A stretch of 64,000 nt of DNA from Streptomyces diastatochromogenes (GTDB taxonomy: Bacteria > Actinomycetota > Actinomycetes > Streptomycetales > Streptomycetaceae). Position numbers and translations under genes: made by a program. The notes beneath the pieces are model-generated. The model did not search any database. It saw only the letters and a list, made by a program, of their open reading frames with translations, and had not been told where the DNA came from. The stretch lies in contig NZ_MCGQ01000058.1 in the NCBI RefSeq assembly GCF_002242805.1, positions 1 through 64,000 on the forward strand, given 5' to 3'. Of the stretch, positions 51,087-59,943 are shown piece after piece. The stretch's first letter is position 1; every line of letters starts with the position of its first letter.

Positions 51087-52523
51087 ATGCCGCTGCTCGA
51101 CCCGAAGTCCTGGCAGACCCGCACCCCGGCGGGCCCCGAGTACACCGTCACCGAACCCGCCACCGGCGACCCACTCGGCACCCTCACCCTCGCCGCACCC
51201 CAGGACGTCGCCCCGGCGGCCCGGGCCGCCCGCACCGCCCAGCGGGAGTGGGCCCGTACCCGGCACTTCGTCCGGGCCCAAGTGCTGCGCAGGGCAGGGG
51301 ACTTGTTCACCGAGCACGCCGAGGAACTGCGCACCTGGCTGGTCCGCGAGTCCGGGTCTATCCCCGGCAAGGCGGACTTCGAACTGCATGTCGCCGCCCA
51401 GGAGTGCTACGAGGCCGCCGCCCTCGCCTCCCGCCCCGCCGGACAGGTGCTGCCCAGCGAGGCGCCCCGGCTGTCGTACACCCGCCGGGTGCCCGCCGGC
51501 GTCGTCGGCGTGATCGCGCCGTTCAACGCACCGCTGATCCTCTCCATCCGCTCCGTCGCCCCCGCCCTCGCGCTCGGCAACGCGGTGGTCCTGAAGCCCG
51601 ATCCGCGCACCGCGGCCTGCGGTGGACTGGCGCTCGCCGCCGTTCTCGCCGAGGCGGGCCTCCCTGCGGACCTGCTGCAGGTGCTGCCCGGGGGCGCCGA
51701 GGTCGGGCAGGCGCTGGTCGAGGACCCGCTCGTCCCCGTCATCTCCTTCACCGGGTCCACTGCGGCGGGCCGTGCCGTCGGCGAGCTGGCCGGCCGCCAC
51801 CTCAAGCGCGCCCACCTCGAACTCGGCGGAAACTCGGCCCTGATCGTGCTGGCGGACGCCGACCTGGACGCGGTGATCTCCACGGCGGCCTGGGGCTCCT
51901 TCTTCCACCAGGGCCAGATCTGCATGACGACCGGCCGCCACCTCGTCCACGCCTCGCTGTACGAGGAGTACGTCGAACGGCTCGCCGCCAAGGCCGACTC
52001 GCTCGCCGTCGGCGACCCGTACCGCGACCAGGTGCACCTCGGCCCGGTCATCGACGCGGGCCAACTCGCCAAGATCCAGGGCCTGGTGGAGACGAGCGCT
52101 GCCCGCGGCGCGAAACTCGCCGCGGGCGGCACCCACGACCGGCTCTTCTACCGGCCGACCGTGCTCGCCGGCGTCGACGACCACACCCCCGCCTACACCG
52201 AGGAGGTCTTCGGCCCGGTCGCCCCGGTCCGCTCCTTCGCCACCGCCGACGAGGCGGCCGCGCTCGCGGCGGACAGCGCCTACGGCCTCTCGCTCGGCAT
52301 CGTCACCCGGGACCCCGCACGCGGCCTGGACCTCGCCGAACGCATCCCGACCGGGATCGTCCACATCAACGACCAGACCGTGAACGACGAGGCGGTGGCC
52401 CCGTTCGGCGGCGTCGCCGCGTCCGGCACCGGCGCCCGCTTCGGCGGAGAGGCCAACCTGGAGGCCTTCACCGAGCTGCGCTGGACGACCGTACGCGGCG
52501 ACGTGGCGCCGTACCCGTTCTGA
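51087..52523 (+). CDS. NAD(P)-dependent aldehyde dehydrogenase (benzaldehyde/vanillin type)
   Basis: A 478-aa ALDH superfamily enzyme. Catalytic residues are in place: Asn147 (VIAPFNAPL), Glu245 (HLELGGNS) and nucleophile Cys279 (FHQGQICMTTGR). FTGSTAAGRAVGE is the Rossmann segment. The sequence style (Phe-Asn-Ala-Pro, QGQICM) is that of aromatic aldehyde dehydrogenases such as benzaldehyde and vanillin dehydrogenase, oxidising the aldehyde to acid. It is a single gene, with its stop 10 bp from the convergent thioredoxin gene. The upstream LacI could regulate it; no operator was seen in the 146-bp gap. Confidence 0.88.
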   Translation: MPLLDPKSWQTRTPAGPEYTVTEPATGDPLGTLTLAAPQDVAPAARAARTAQREWARTRHFVRAQVLRRAGDLFTEHAEELRTWLVRESGSIPGKADFELHVAAQECYEAAALASRPAGQVLPSEAPRLSYTRRVPAGVVGVIAPFNAPLILSIRSVAPALALGNAVVLKPDPRTAACGGLALAAVLAEAGLPADLLQVLPGGAEVGQALVEDPLVPVISFTGSTAAGRAVGELAGRHLKRAHLELGGNSALIVLADADLDAVISTAAWGSFFHQGQICMTTGRHLVHASLYEEYVERLAAKADSLAVGDPYRDQVHLGPVIDAGQLAKIQGLVETSAARGAKLAAGGTHDRLFYRPTVLAGVDDHTPAYTEEVFGPVAPVRSFATADEAAALAADSAYGLSLGIVTRDPARGLDLAERIPTGIVHINDQTVNDEAVAPFGGVAASGTGARFGGEANLEAFTELRWTTVRGDVAPYPF

Positions 52524-52532
52524 CGCCGTCGG

Positions 52533-52907
<375 letters not shown>

Positions 52908-52953
52908 GGCGTGATTCCCTCTTCCTGGTGTGGGGGCTTGTGCCGACGGCGGA

Positions 52954-52979
52954 AACACGGCGATCCGGCCGCCTATTCC
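52954..52979 (-). promoter_or_regulatory. SigR-dependent promoter of trxC
   Basis: On the minus strand GGAAT (52979-52975) and GTT (52956-52954) are separated by exactly 18 bp, the SigR/SigH-family disulfide-stress promoter. The -10 lies 46 bp upstream of the trxC ATG. The -35 element is part of the 11-bp repeat array. Confidence 0.75.
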
Positions 52980-53036
52980 ATGCCTGTCTCCTGCCTGTCC
53001 CAGGCCTGTTCCATGCGTGTCCCGTGCCTGTTCCGT
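52971..53036. repeat. Six tandem 11-bp repeats in the trxC / oxidoreductase spacer
   Basis: Units start at 52971, 52982, 52993, 53004, 53015 and 53026, with + strand consensus GCCTGTYCCRT; a seventh diverged unit reaches 53047. On the minus strand each reads AYGGRACAGGC, so each repeats a GGAAT-like SigR -35 element once per helical turn. The first unit (GCCTATTCCAT) contains the actual -35. Confidence 0.8.
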
Positions 53037-53105
53037 GCGTGCACGGTCGTGTTCCGCGCGCGTACCCGTGTGGCCCCCGCGCCGAGCACCCACCAGACTG
53101 ACCCC

Positions 53106-54536
53106 ATGACGGAAACGGAATCCATCGCGTACGACGTCGTGGTGCTCGGGGCCGGACCCGTGGGGGAGAACGTCGCCGACCGCACCCGTGCGGCCGGCCT
53201 CACCACCGCGGTCGTGGAGAGCGAGCTGGTCGGCGGCGAGTGCTCGTACTGGGCCTGCATGCCCAGCAAGGCACTGCTCAGGCCGGTCATCGCCCAGGCG
53301 GACGCCCGCCGCCTGCCCGGCCTGAGCGAGGCGGTCCAGGGTCCCCTCGGCACGCCCGCCGTCCTGGCCCGCCGGGACGAGTACACCTCGCACTGGCACG
53401 ACGACGGCCAGGTCCGCTGGCTGGACGGCATCGGCGCCGACCTGTTCCGCGGCCAGGGCCGCCTCGCAGGCCCCCGCACGGTCACCGTGACCGGCCCCGA
53501 CGGCACCGTGACCACCCTGACCGCGCGGCACGCCGTGGCCGTCAGCACCGGCACCCGCGCCCAGTTGCCCGACCTGCCCGGGCTGGCCGAGGTCAAGCCC
53601 TGGACCAGCCGCGAGGCCACCAGCGCCAAGGCGGCCCCCGCACGGCTGATCGTGGTCGGCGGCGGTGTCGTCGCCACCGAGATGGCCACCGCCTGGCAGG
53701 CCCTCGGCTCGCAGGTCACGCTGCTGGTCCGCGGCAAGGGCCTGCTGGGCCGCATGGAGCCGTTCGCCGGGGAACTGGTCGCCGAGGCCCTCACCGAGGC
53801 GGGCGTGGACGTCCGCACCGGCACCTCGGTGGAGTCCGTCACCCGCGAGAACGGCACCGTCGTGGCCGTCACCCACACCGGCGACCGCCTCGAGGCCGAC
53901 GAGATCCTCTTCGCCACCGGCCGCGTCCCGCACACCGACGACATCGGCCTCGACACCGTCGGCCTGCGGCCGGGCTCCTGGCTGGACGTGGACGACAGCC
54001 TCCTCGTCAACGGCACGGACTGGCTGTACGCGGTCGGCGACGTCAACCACCGCGCCCTCCTCACCCACCAGGGCAAGTACCAGGCCCGCATCGCCGGCGC
54101 CGCCATCGCCGCCCGGGCCGCGGACAGCCCCCTGCTGGACGAACCCTGGGGCGCGCACGCAGCGACCGCCGACCACCACGCCGTACCCCAGGTCGTCTTC
54201 ACCGACCCGGAGGCCGCCGCCGTCGGCCTCTCCCTCGCCGAGGCCGAACAGGCCGGCCACCGCGTCCGCGCCGTCGACGTCGAGTTCTCCTCCGTCGCCG
54301 GGGCCGGCCTGTACGCCGACGGCTACAAGGGCCGCGCCCGCATGGTGGTCGACCTGGAGGAGGAGATCCTGCGCGGTGTCACCTTCGTCGGCCCCGGTGT
54401 CGGCGAACTGATCCACTCCGCGACCATCGCGGTCGCCGGCCGTGTCCCGGTCGGCCGCCTGTGGCACGCGGTCGCCTCGTATCCGACGCTCAGTGAGGTG
54501 TGGCTGCGACTGCTGGAGGCCTACCGGGACAACTGA
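53106..54536 (+). CDS. Pyridine nucleotide-disulfide oxidoreductase (class I, CX4C)
   Basis: A 476-aa flavoprotein of the lipoamide dehydrogenase/mercuric reductase/glutathione reductase class. FAD binds VVVLGAGPVGENVADR, the redox-active disulfide is Cys46-SYWA-Cys51, NAD(P)H binds LIVVGGGVVATEMATAWQALG, and the second FAD motif is WLYAVGDVNHRALLTHQGKYQ. The C-terminal dimerisation domain keeps a HS-ATIAVAGRVP stretch where typical members have His-Glu near the active site; here it reads LIHSATIA, so the catalytic His is retained but the following HPT-E is not. Mycothiol or other disulfides are possible substrates. It is divergent from trxC across a 198-bp spacer with SigR and repeat elements, which may serve both genes. 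Confidence 0.85.
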   Translation: MTETESIAYDVVVLGAGPVGENVADRTRAAGLTTAVVESELVGGECSYWACMPSKALLRPVIAQADARRLPGLSEAVQGPLGTPAVLARRDEYTSHWHDDGQVRWLDGIGADLFRGQGRLAGPRTVTVTGPDGTVTTLTARHAVAVSTGTRAQLPDLPGLAEVKPWTSREATSAKAAPARLIVVGGGVVATEMATAWQALGSQVTLLVRGKGLLGRMEPFAGELVAEALTEAGVDVRTGTSVESVTRENGTVVAVTHTGDRLEADEILFATGRVPHTDDIGLDTVGLRPGSWLDVDDSLLVNGTDWLYAVGDVNHRALLTHQGKYQARIAGAAIAARAADSPLLDEPWGAHAATADHHAVPQVVFTDPEAAAVGLSLAEAEQAGHRVRAVDVEFSSVAGAGLYADGYKGRARMVVDLEEEILRGVTFVGPGVGELIHSATIAVAGRVPVGRLWHAVASYPTLSEVWLRLLEAYRDN

Positions 54537-54544
54537 GGTCCGGA

Positions 54545-55189
54545 TTACGGCAGTTCGAAGCCCAGAGCCTCGGCCGCCGCCTCCGGTGCCGGCTGGGCCC
54601 ACAGTGCCGCCACCGCCTCGTTCGTGGACAGGGAGCGCAGTTCCGCGCGGTCGAGGTAGAGGGTGCCGTCGAGGTGGTCCGTCTCGTGCTGGACGATACG
54701 GGCGGGCCAGCCGGTGAACACCTCGTCCAGCGCGCGGCCGTGCTCGTCCTCGCCGCGCAGCCGCACCTCGGCGTGCCGGGCCACCACGGCCTGCCAGCCC
54801 GGCACGCTCAGGCAGCCCTCGAAGAACGCGACGCGGGCGGTCCCGACCGGCTCGTACGACGGGTTGACCAGCACACGGAACGGCTGCGGCACCCGGCCCC
54901 GGATCAGCGCCACCTCCTCCGGCACCGGCGCCGGGTCCTCGATGACCGCGATCCGCAGCGGCACGCCCACCTGGGGCGCGGCCAGGCCCACCCCGGGCGC
55001 CGCGTGCATCGTGTCGCGCATGGCCTCGATGAAGCGGGCCAGCAGGGCGGGGGCGAGCTGGCCGTCGTAGGGCTGGGTGGCGTGCCGCAGGACGGGCCGG
55101 CCGGCCGCGACGATGGGCAAGAGACCGCCGGTGGCGAGGAGTTCCTCGACCCGCTCGGCGAGAGGTGCGCGATCGCTGGGAGGTGCCAT
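54545..55189 (-). CDS. def: Peptide deformylase
   Basis: A 214-aa peptide deformylase with all three motifs: GVGLAAPQ (about 66-73), EGCLSVPG with metal ligand Cys126, and QHETDHLDG with His168, Glu169 and His172. It removes the formyl group from nascent proteins using Fe(II) or Zn. Its N-terminal extension of about 35 residues is common in actinobacterial paralogues. No fmt gene is nearby, so this is probably a second, arm-located copy, sometimes linked to actinonin-type tolerance. The ATG at 55189 has AGG at a suitable distance. It is convergent with the disulfide oxidoreductase gene. Confidence 0.92.
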   Translation of the reverse strand: MAPPSDRAPLAERVEELLATGGLLPIVAAGRPVLRHATQPYDGQLAPALLARFIEAMRDTMHAAPGVGLAAPQVGVPLRIAVIEDPAPVPEEVALIRGRVPQPFRVLVNPSYEPVGTARVAFFEGCLSVPGWQAVVARHAEVRLRGEDEHGRALDEVFTGWPARIVQHETDHLDGTLYLDRAELRSLSTNEAVAALWAQPAPEAAAEALGFELP

Positions 55190-55322
55190 CGCGTCAGAAT
55201 GCCATGCCCATCCGCCCCTCCCTGTGACGCAGGTCACCAACACGCGCGGGAACTCGAGGCCTTGGCGCTCCGACCACTGGAGCGCATTCCCTCCCCGACC
55301 GAGTCCCCGGAGAAGCCCGCCG

Positions 55323-56726
55323 ATGACCACCGCTCCCTCGCCCGCCACGGACGAGGCACCCTCCCCGGCCCCCTCCCCGAGCCGCTGGGCCCCGCTGCGC
55401 CCCCTCGTGCTGCGCCTCCACTTCTACGCCGGCCTGCTCGTCGCCCCCTTCCTGCTGGTCGCCGCCGTCACCGGCCTGCTGTACGCGGGCTCGTTCCAGG
55501 CCGAGAAGCTCGTGTACGGCCATGAACTGACCGTTCCGGCCGGGGACCGCCAACTGCCCGTCTCCGCCCAGGTCGCCGCCGCCCGCAAGGCCCACCCCGA
55601 GGGCACCGTCTCGGCGGTACGGCCCGCACCCGAGCCGGGTACGACCACCCGGGTGCTGCTCTCCGGCGTCAACGGCGTCGACCCCGGCCACACCCTCGCC
55701 GTGTTCGTGGACCCCCACACCGGCAAGGTGCGCGGGGCGCTCGAACAGTACGGCGCGACCGGCGCGCTGCCCCTGCGCACCTGGATCGACGAACTCCACC
55801 GCGACCTGCACCTCGGCGACACCGGCCGGCTCTACAGCGAGCTGGCGGCCAGCTGGCTGTGGGTGATCGCGGGCGGCGGCCTGGTGCTCTGGTTCTCCCG
55901 GCGCCGCGCCCTGCGCAAGGTGCGCGGGACCAGCGGGCGGCGCCGCACCCTCGGCCTGCACGGCACGGTCGGCGTCTGGGCCGCCGCCGGGTTCCTGTTC
56001 CTGTCGGCGACCGGCCTGACCTGGTCGACGTACGCCGGCGCCAACATCGACGAGCTGCGCACCTCGCTCGGCCAGGCCACCCCGTCCGTCTCCGCGGCCG
56101 CATCCGGCGGCGAGCACGCCGGACACGGAGCGGCGGCCGGCACCGGCGGGGACGCCGAACACGGGGCCGGCCTCGACCAGGTGCTCGCGGCGGCCCGGGC
56201 CAAGGGACTCGGCAACCCGGTGGAGATCGTGCCGCCCGCCGACGCGAACAGCGCCTATGTCGTCAAGCAGGTCCAGCGCAGCTGGCCGGAGAAGCAGGAC
56301 TCCGTCGCCGTCGACCCGGCGACCGGCAAGGTCACCGACGAACTCCGGTTCGCCGACTACCCGGTGCTCGCCAAGCTCACCCGCTGGGGCATCGACCTGC
56401 ACACCGGCGTCCTCTTCGGGATCGTCAACCAGATCGCGCTCGCCCTGCTCGCGCTCTCCCTGATCCTGCTCATCGCGTGGGGCTACCGCATGTGGTGGCA
56501 GCGCGGCCGCGGCTCCGCCTTCGGCCGGCCGATCCCGCGCGGCGCCTGGGCGCAGGTGCCGCCCTACGTGCTCGTACCGGCCCTGGCGGTGATCGCCGTA
56601 CTCGGCTACTTCGTGCCGCTGCTCGGCATCCCGCTGGCCGGATTCATCGCCGTCGACATCGTCCTCGGCGAGATCGCGCACCGCCGCGGTGGCCGCACGT
56701 ACGGGAGCGCGGCCGGTGTGAAGTAG
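55323..56726 (+). CDS. PepSY-associated membrane protein
   Basis: A 467-aa PepSY_TM-family protein. Four membrane segments can be traced: LHFYAGLLVAPFLLVAAVTGLLYAG near 35-60, ASWLWVIAGGGLVLWFS, VWAAAGFLFLSATGLTW, and two near the C-terminus (IALALLALSLILLIAWG and PALAVIAVLGYFVPLLG). PepSY-like extracellular modules contain VFVDPHTGKVRG and VAVDPATGKVTDE, the typical DP-TGKV motif. A His/Gly-rich stretch (GGEHAGHGAAAG) could bind metal. Such proteins are implicated in iron or copper handling and reductase functions at the membrane. The BlaI and M56 genes follow closely on the same strand, forming a likely operon. Confidence 0.82.
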   Translation: MTTAPSPATDEAPSPAPSPSRWAPLRPLVLRLHFYAGLLVAPFLLVAAVTGLLYAGSFQAEKLVYGHELTVPAGDRQLPVSAQVAAARKAHPEGTVSAVRPAPEPGTTTRVLLSGVNGVDPGHTLAVFVDPHTGKVRGALEQYGATGALPLRTWIDELHRDLHLGDTGRLYSELAASWLWVIAGGGLVLWFSRRRALRKVRGTSGRRRTLGLHGTVGVWAAAGFLFLSATGLTWSTYAGANIDELRTSLGQATPSVSAAASGGEHAGHGAAAGTGGDAEHGAGLDQVLAAARAKGLGNPVEIVPPADANSAYVVKQVQRSWPEKQDSVAVDPATGKVTDELRFADYPVLAKLTRWGIDLHTGVLFGIVNQIALALLALSLILLIAWGYRMWWQRGRGSAFGRPIPRGAWAQVPPYVLVPALAVIAVLGYFVPLLGIPLAGFIAVDIVLGEIAHRRGGRTYGSAAGVK

Positions 56727-56784
56727 CGTGGCTCTTCAGGCCGGTGCGCAGGCGAACCGGGCCAGGGGAGAGGGAGAGCGGGAC

Positions 56785-57216
56785 ATGGTGCGGGACGGGG
56801 GCCGGGCCCGGCGGCGCGGGCAGGGCGAACTGGAGGGCCAGGTCCTCGGCGCGCTGCGCGAGGCGGACGGACCGGTCAGCGCCGCCTGGGTGCAGGAGCG
56901 CCTCGGCGGCGACCTCGCCTACACCACCGTCGTCACCATCCTCACCCGGCTGCTCGCCAAGGACGTCGTCGCCCGGGAACGGCAGGGCCGCTCCTTCCTG
57001 TGGACGCCCACCGCCGACGTGGCCCGGCTCGCCGCGCTGCGCATGCGCCGTCTGCTGGACGGCGAACGGGACCGCGAGGCCGTCCTGGCGAGCTTCGTCA
57101 CCGCCCTGCCGCCCGGCGACGAACAGGTGCTGCGGGCGCTGCTGGACGCCGCCGAGCCGGGCTCGGTGAACAACGGGAACACCGCGCACACCGGCGACGG
57201 CGGTACGGAAGACTGA
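56785..57216 (+). CDS. BlaI/MecI-family (CopY-type) repressor
   Basis: A 143-aa winged-HTH repressor of the BlaI/CopY family: GELEGQVLGALREADGPVSAAWVQERL, then LAYTTVVTILTRLLAKDVVARERQGRSFLW. In BlaR/MecR systems the partner M56 protease cleaves the repressor; here an M56 gene follows 6 bp downstream. The ATG at 56785 lies after GGGAGAGCGG. No beta-lactamase is nearby; the upstream PepSY membrane protein is the natural target and points to metal or envelope stress rather than beta-lactams. That is inference. Confidence 0.88.
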   Translation: MVRDGGRARRRGQGELEGQVLGALREADGPVSAAWVQERLGGDLAYTTVVTILTRLLAKDVVARERQGRSFLWTPTADVARLAALRMRRLLDGERDREAVLASFVTALPPGDEQVLRALLDAAEPGSVNNGNTAHTGDGGTED

Positions 57217-57222
57217 CCGCCC

Positions 57223-58152
57223 ATGGGGGTCTTCGTCTTCCTGCCGCTGGTGCTGCCGCTGTCCGCCTGGCCGGTCGCCCGGCTCGCCGAGGTGCACCTG
57301 CACCCGCGCACCGCCACCCGGCTGCTGACCGCGGTCGCCGTCGTGATGGCCGTGTGCAGCACGCTCTGTCTGGCCCTGCTGATGGTCGTGGGCACCGCCC
57401 AACTGCCGGGCAACCCCCTCCCGGACGCCTGGTCCGACCCCGAGGTGCGGGCCGCCGTCCCGCACGACGAGGTCGCAGGCCGCGCCGCCATCCCCGCCCT
57501 CGCCGTGGTCGCCACCGCCTGTGCCCGCACCCTGTGGCGCCACCACCGGGTCACCCGCCGGGCCCGCCGCGCACTGGCCGGCCTGCCCGGCCCGACGGTG
57601 GCCGTCCTGCCGGACAGCGCGCCGTACGCCTATGCCCTGCCGGGCGGCCGGGGACGGATCGTCGTCACCACCGCGCTGCTGGCCGGGCTCGCCCCCGCCG
57701 AACGGCGCGCCCTGTTCGCCCACGAGCGCAGCCACCTCGCCGCCGGTCACCACCGCCATCTGCTCGCCGCCCGACTGGCCGCCCGGGCCAACCCGTTCCT
57801 GCGCCCGCTGCGCACCGCCGTCGTCTACACGGCCGAGCGCTGGGCGGACGAGGAGGCGGCCCGCGCGGTCGGCGACCGGCGTACGGTCGCGCGCGCGATC
57901 GGCAAGGCGGCGCTGCTGTCCCGCGGCACCCCCGCGCCCACCCTCGCCGCGCTCGCCACGACCGGCCCCGTCCCGCGCCGGGTGGCCGCCCTGCTGGCCC
58001 CCGCCCCGGTGGCCCGCTCCTGGCCCTCGGCGTTCACCTCGGTCGGCCTGGCCGTCTGGGGCGCCGCCGTCGGTGCCCTGGTGTCGGCGATGTCCTCGGC
58101 GAACTCGGCCGTCAGCCTGTTCGTGATCCTGCACGCGGCGACCCGGCTGTGA
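57223..58152 (+). CDS. M56-family membrane metalloprotease (BlaR1-like)
   Basis: A 309-aa integral membrane protease. The zincin motif is H167-E168-RS-H171 (LFAHERSHLAAGHHRH), with a downstream ERWADEEA glutamate as third ligand. Hydrophobic segments occur near 1-20, 34-58, 88-102 and 270-305. It has no penicillin-binding sensor domain, unlike BlaR1, so it resembles the short actinobacterial M56 proteins paired with BlaI. The start at 57223 is six bases after the BlaI stop; GGAC and weak spacing suggest coupling. It probably cleaves that repressor on an envelope signal. Confidence 0.88.
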   Translation: MGVFVFLPLVLPLSAWPVARLAEVHLHPRTATRLLTAVAVVMAVCSTLCLALLMVVGTAQLPGNPLPDAWSDPEVRAAVPHDEVAGRAAIPALAVVATACARTLWRHHRVTRRARRALAGLPGPTVAVLPDSAPYAYALPGGRGRIVVTTALLAGLAPAERRALFAHERSHLAAGHHRHLLAARLAARANPFLRPLRTAVVYTAERWADEEAARAVGDRRTVARAIGKAALLSRGTPAPTLAALATTGPVPRRVAALLAPAPVARSWPSAFTSVGLAVWGAAVGALVSAMSSANSAVSLFVILHAATRL

Positions 58153-58279
58153 CCTCGGGACAGTACCGATGACGTGCACGGTACGGCCCCTGTCCGAAGG
58201 TGACGAGGGCGCCGTTCCTGGCGAGCGGGCCGTCGAATAATCCCGTGCCGTGCCGTCGGTGGAGGTGCAGACTCGCTCC

Positions 58280-58897
58280 ATGGCGGAGATAGGGGCGTTC
58301 CGGGACGCGGTCAGTGGCTGGGCGGCAGGTGGTCCCGGGGGGCCGGCGAGTGATCTGGCCGTGCGACTTGAGCTGCGGACGGCGGTGCTGCTGGAAGGGC
58401 TGAGTGACCTCGCGGCCGTCGAGGCGCTGGCCGCTCGGCACGGCCGTGACCTGGCCGCCGAGGGGGTGTCCGTCGTGCCGATGGGCGGGGCGATGAACGT
58501 CGGCCGCTACGCCGGCCTCCTCGGGCCGCCCGGCCTCGGCCTGCGTCTGACAGGACTGTGCGACGAGGGCGAGCAGCGTTTCTACGACCGCGGCCTGCAG
58601 CGGGCACGGGCGCCGCGCGGGGGCTTCTTCGTGTGCGTGAGGGACCTGGAGGACGAACTCATCCGCGCGCTGGGCACGGAAAGGGTCGAGGAGATCATCC
58701 GGACCGAGGGCGACCTACGTGCCTGGCAGACCTTCCTGCACCAGCCCGCACAGCGCGGTCGGCCCCGGCACCAGCAGTTGCGGCGTTTCCTCGGCACGAA
58801 GAAGGGCCGCAAGATCCGCTACGGCCGCCTCCTCGTCGAGGCTCTCGACCCCGAACAGGTACCGGCCCCGCTCGACGACCTCCTCACGAGCCTGTGA
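58280..58897 (+). CDS. Stand-alone OLD-type TOPRIM domain protein
   Basis: A 205-aa protein with a TOPRIM fold: VLLEGLSDLAAVEALAAR supplies the conserved Glu, and the LTGLCDEGEQRFYDRGL stretch supplies an acidic pair for metal binding. This is the nuclease half of OLD-family enzymes, without the ABC ATPase half. Related Streptomyces proteins are annotated as ATP-dependent endonucleases but are single-domain. GGAGGT lies 13 bases before the ATG at 58280. No ATPase or helicase (such as GajB) is adjacent, so this is not a Gabija system. Its role is unknown; repair or a degraded defence gene are possible. Confidence 0.75.
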   Translation: MAEIGAFRDAVSGWAAGGPGGPASDLAVRLELRTAVLLEGLSDLAAVEALAARHGRDLAAEGVSVVPMGGAMNVGRYAGLLGPPGLGLRLTGLCDEGEQRFYDRGLQRARAPRGGFFVCVRDLEDELIRALGTERVEEIIRTEGDLRAWQTFLHQPAQRGRPRHQQLRRFLGTKKGRKIRYGRLLVEALDPEQVPAPLDDLLTSL

Positions 58898-58961
58898 CCT
58901 GGTGGACGAGGAGGGCTGTGGCGAGACGCCTGGACAGCGAACGGGTGCTGAGACGCGCGAA

Positions 58962-58991
58962 GGGCCCGGTCCCCCGAAGGGAACCGGGCCC
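58962..58991. terminator. Bidirectional hairpin between the TOPRIM and TPR genes
   Basis: GGGCCCGGT (58962-58970) and ACCGGGCCC (58983-58991) form a strong stem, with CCC/GGG extending the pairing inside. It sits between two convergent genes. Confidence 0.65.
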
Positions 58992-59003
58992 CGCACAGGG
59001 CGT

Positions 59004-59372
59004 TCACTCCGCCGGAGTGTCCGGGAAGTCGCCCGCGAGCGCCGAGGCGATCCGCAGGTGCTGTTCCGCCTCGTCGTGCCGGGCCTGCCGCTGGAGCGTG
59101 CGGCCCAGCATCAGCCGGGCGTAGTGCTCCACCGGGTCGTGCTCCACGATGAGCCGCAACTCGGCCTCCGCGCGGCGCAGTTGGGCCGAGTGGTAGTAGG
59201 CGCGGGCCAGCAGCAGCCGGGGTCCGGTCTGCTCCGGCACCTCCTCGACAAGAGCGGCCAGCACCCGCGCCGCGCCCGCGTAGTCCTTGGCGGCGAAGAA
59301 CTGCTGCGCCCGCACCCAGCGCTCGGCGGGGGTGCCGTGGTCGTAGTACATGGTCTTCACTTGCGTCTCCAC
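59004..59372 (-). CDS. TPR-repeat protein
   Basis: A 122-aa protein made of about three tetratricopeptide repeats (ERWVRAQQFFAAKDYAGAARVLAAL, GPRLLLARAYYHSAQLRRAEAELRL, YARLMLGRTLQRQARHDEAEQHLRI). It should be a small cytoplasmic adaptor. The GTG at 59372 is used because AGGAGG lies seven bases upstream; an ATG at 59351 is downstream. It follows the MarR gene by 50 bp on the same strand and may be part of its transcript. Nothing in it identifies a partner. Confidence 0.85.
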   Translation of the reverse strand: METQVKTMYYDHGTPAERWVRAQQFFAAKDYAGAARVLAALVEEVPEQTGPRLLLARAYYHSAQLRRAEAELRLIVEHDPVEHYARLMLGRTLQRQARHDEAEQHLRIASALAGDFPDTPAE

Positions 59373-59422
59373 TCGTGACCTCCTTCGACGGCCACAACGG
59401 AACGCGGTTGTTCAATATTCCA

Positions 59423-59896
59423 CTACTGGGGGCCGGTCGCGGCCGGGTCCAGGGGTGCGTCCAGCAGCAGGGTCAGGTCACGGCTCAGCTCCCGGGTCCG
59501 GTCGCTGTCCAGCCCGCCGAGCGGCTCCAGCAACTGGGTCAGCAGACCGTGGACGACGCCGATCGCCCGCCGGGTGGTCTCCAGGCCCTCCGCGGTGAGC
59601 GCGAGCTGCACCGCGCGCGGGTCCCGCGGGTCCTTGGCGCGCTCCAGGAGCCCGGCGGACTCCAGGCTGCGGGCGAGCTTGGAGACGTACAGCGGTTCCA
59701 GGCCGGTGTGGTCGGCGAGCCGCCGCTGGCTGGGCCGCTCGCCGGTGCGCTGCATGCCGTACAGCGACGCCACCAGCGAGTACTGGGCGTGGGTGAGGCC
59801 CAGCGGGGCCACCGCCCGGTCGACGGCGACCCGCCACTTCATCGACAGCCGCCACACCAGGAAACCCGGGGTGGCCCCTTCGGATGTCTTGCTCAT
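59423..59896 (-). CDS. MarR-family transcriptional regulator
   Basis: A 157-aa winged-helix MarR protein: VWRLSMKWRVAVDRAVAPLGLTHAQYSLVASLYG, then PSQRRLADHTGLEPLYVSKLARSLESAGLLER and DPRAVQLALTAEG (wing). It controls itself and probably the TPR gene 50 bp downstream. No clear dyad was found in front of it. Ligands are typically phenolics or oxidants. It lies just downstream of the sugar-catabolic operon on the same strand, without a visible terminator between. Confidence 0.9.
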   Translation of the reverse strand: MSKTSEGATPGFLVWRLSMKWRVAVDRAVAPLGLTHAQYSLVASLYGMQRTGERPSQRRLADHTGLEPLYVSKLARSLESAGLLERAKDPRDPRAVQLALTAEGLETTRRAIGVVHGLLTQLLEPLGGLDSDRTRELSRDLTLLLDAPLDPAATGPQ

Positions 59897-59943
59897 GCCG
59901 GATACCGTACATGGCTACTATGGCGGGCCCGCGATGCACCCGG

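Noticed and set aside
58280..58897. Gabija or other OLD-based defence system
   Set aside because: No ATPase-containing GajA and no UvrD-like GajB is adjacent. Only a lone TOPRIM domain is present.
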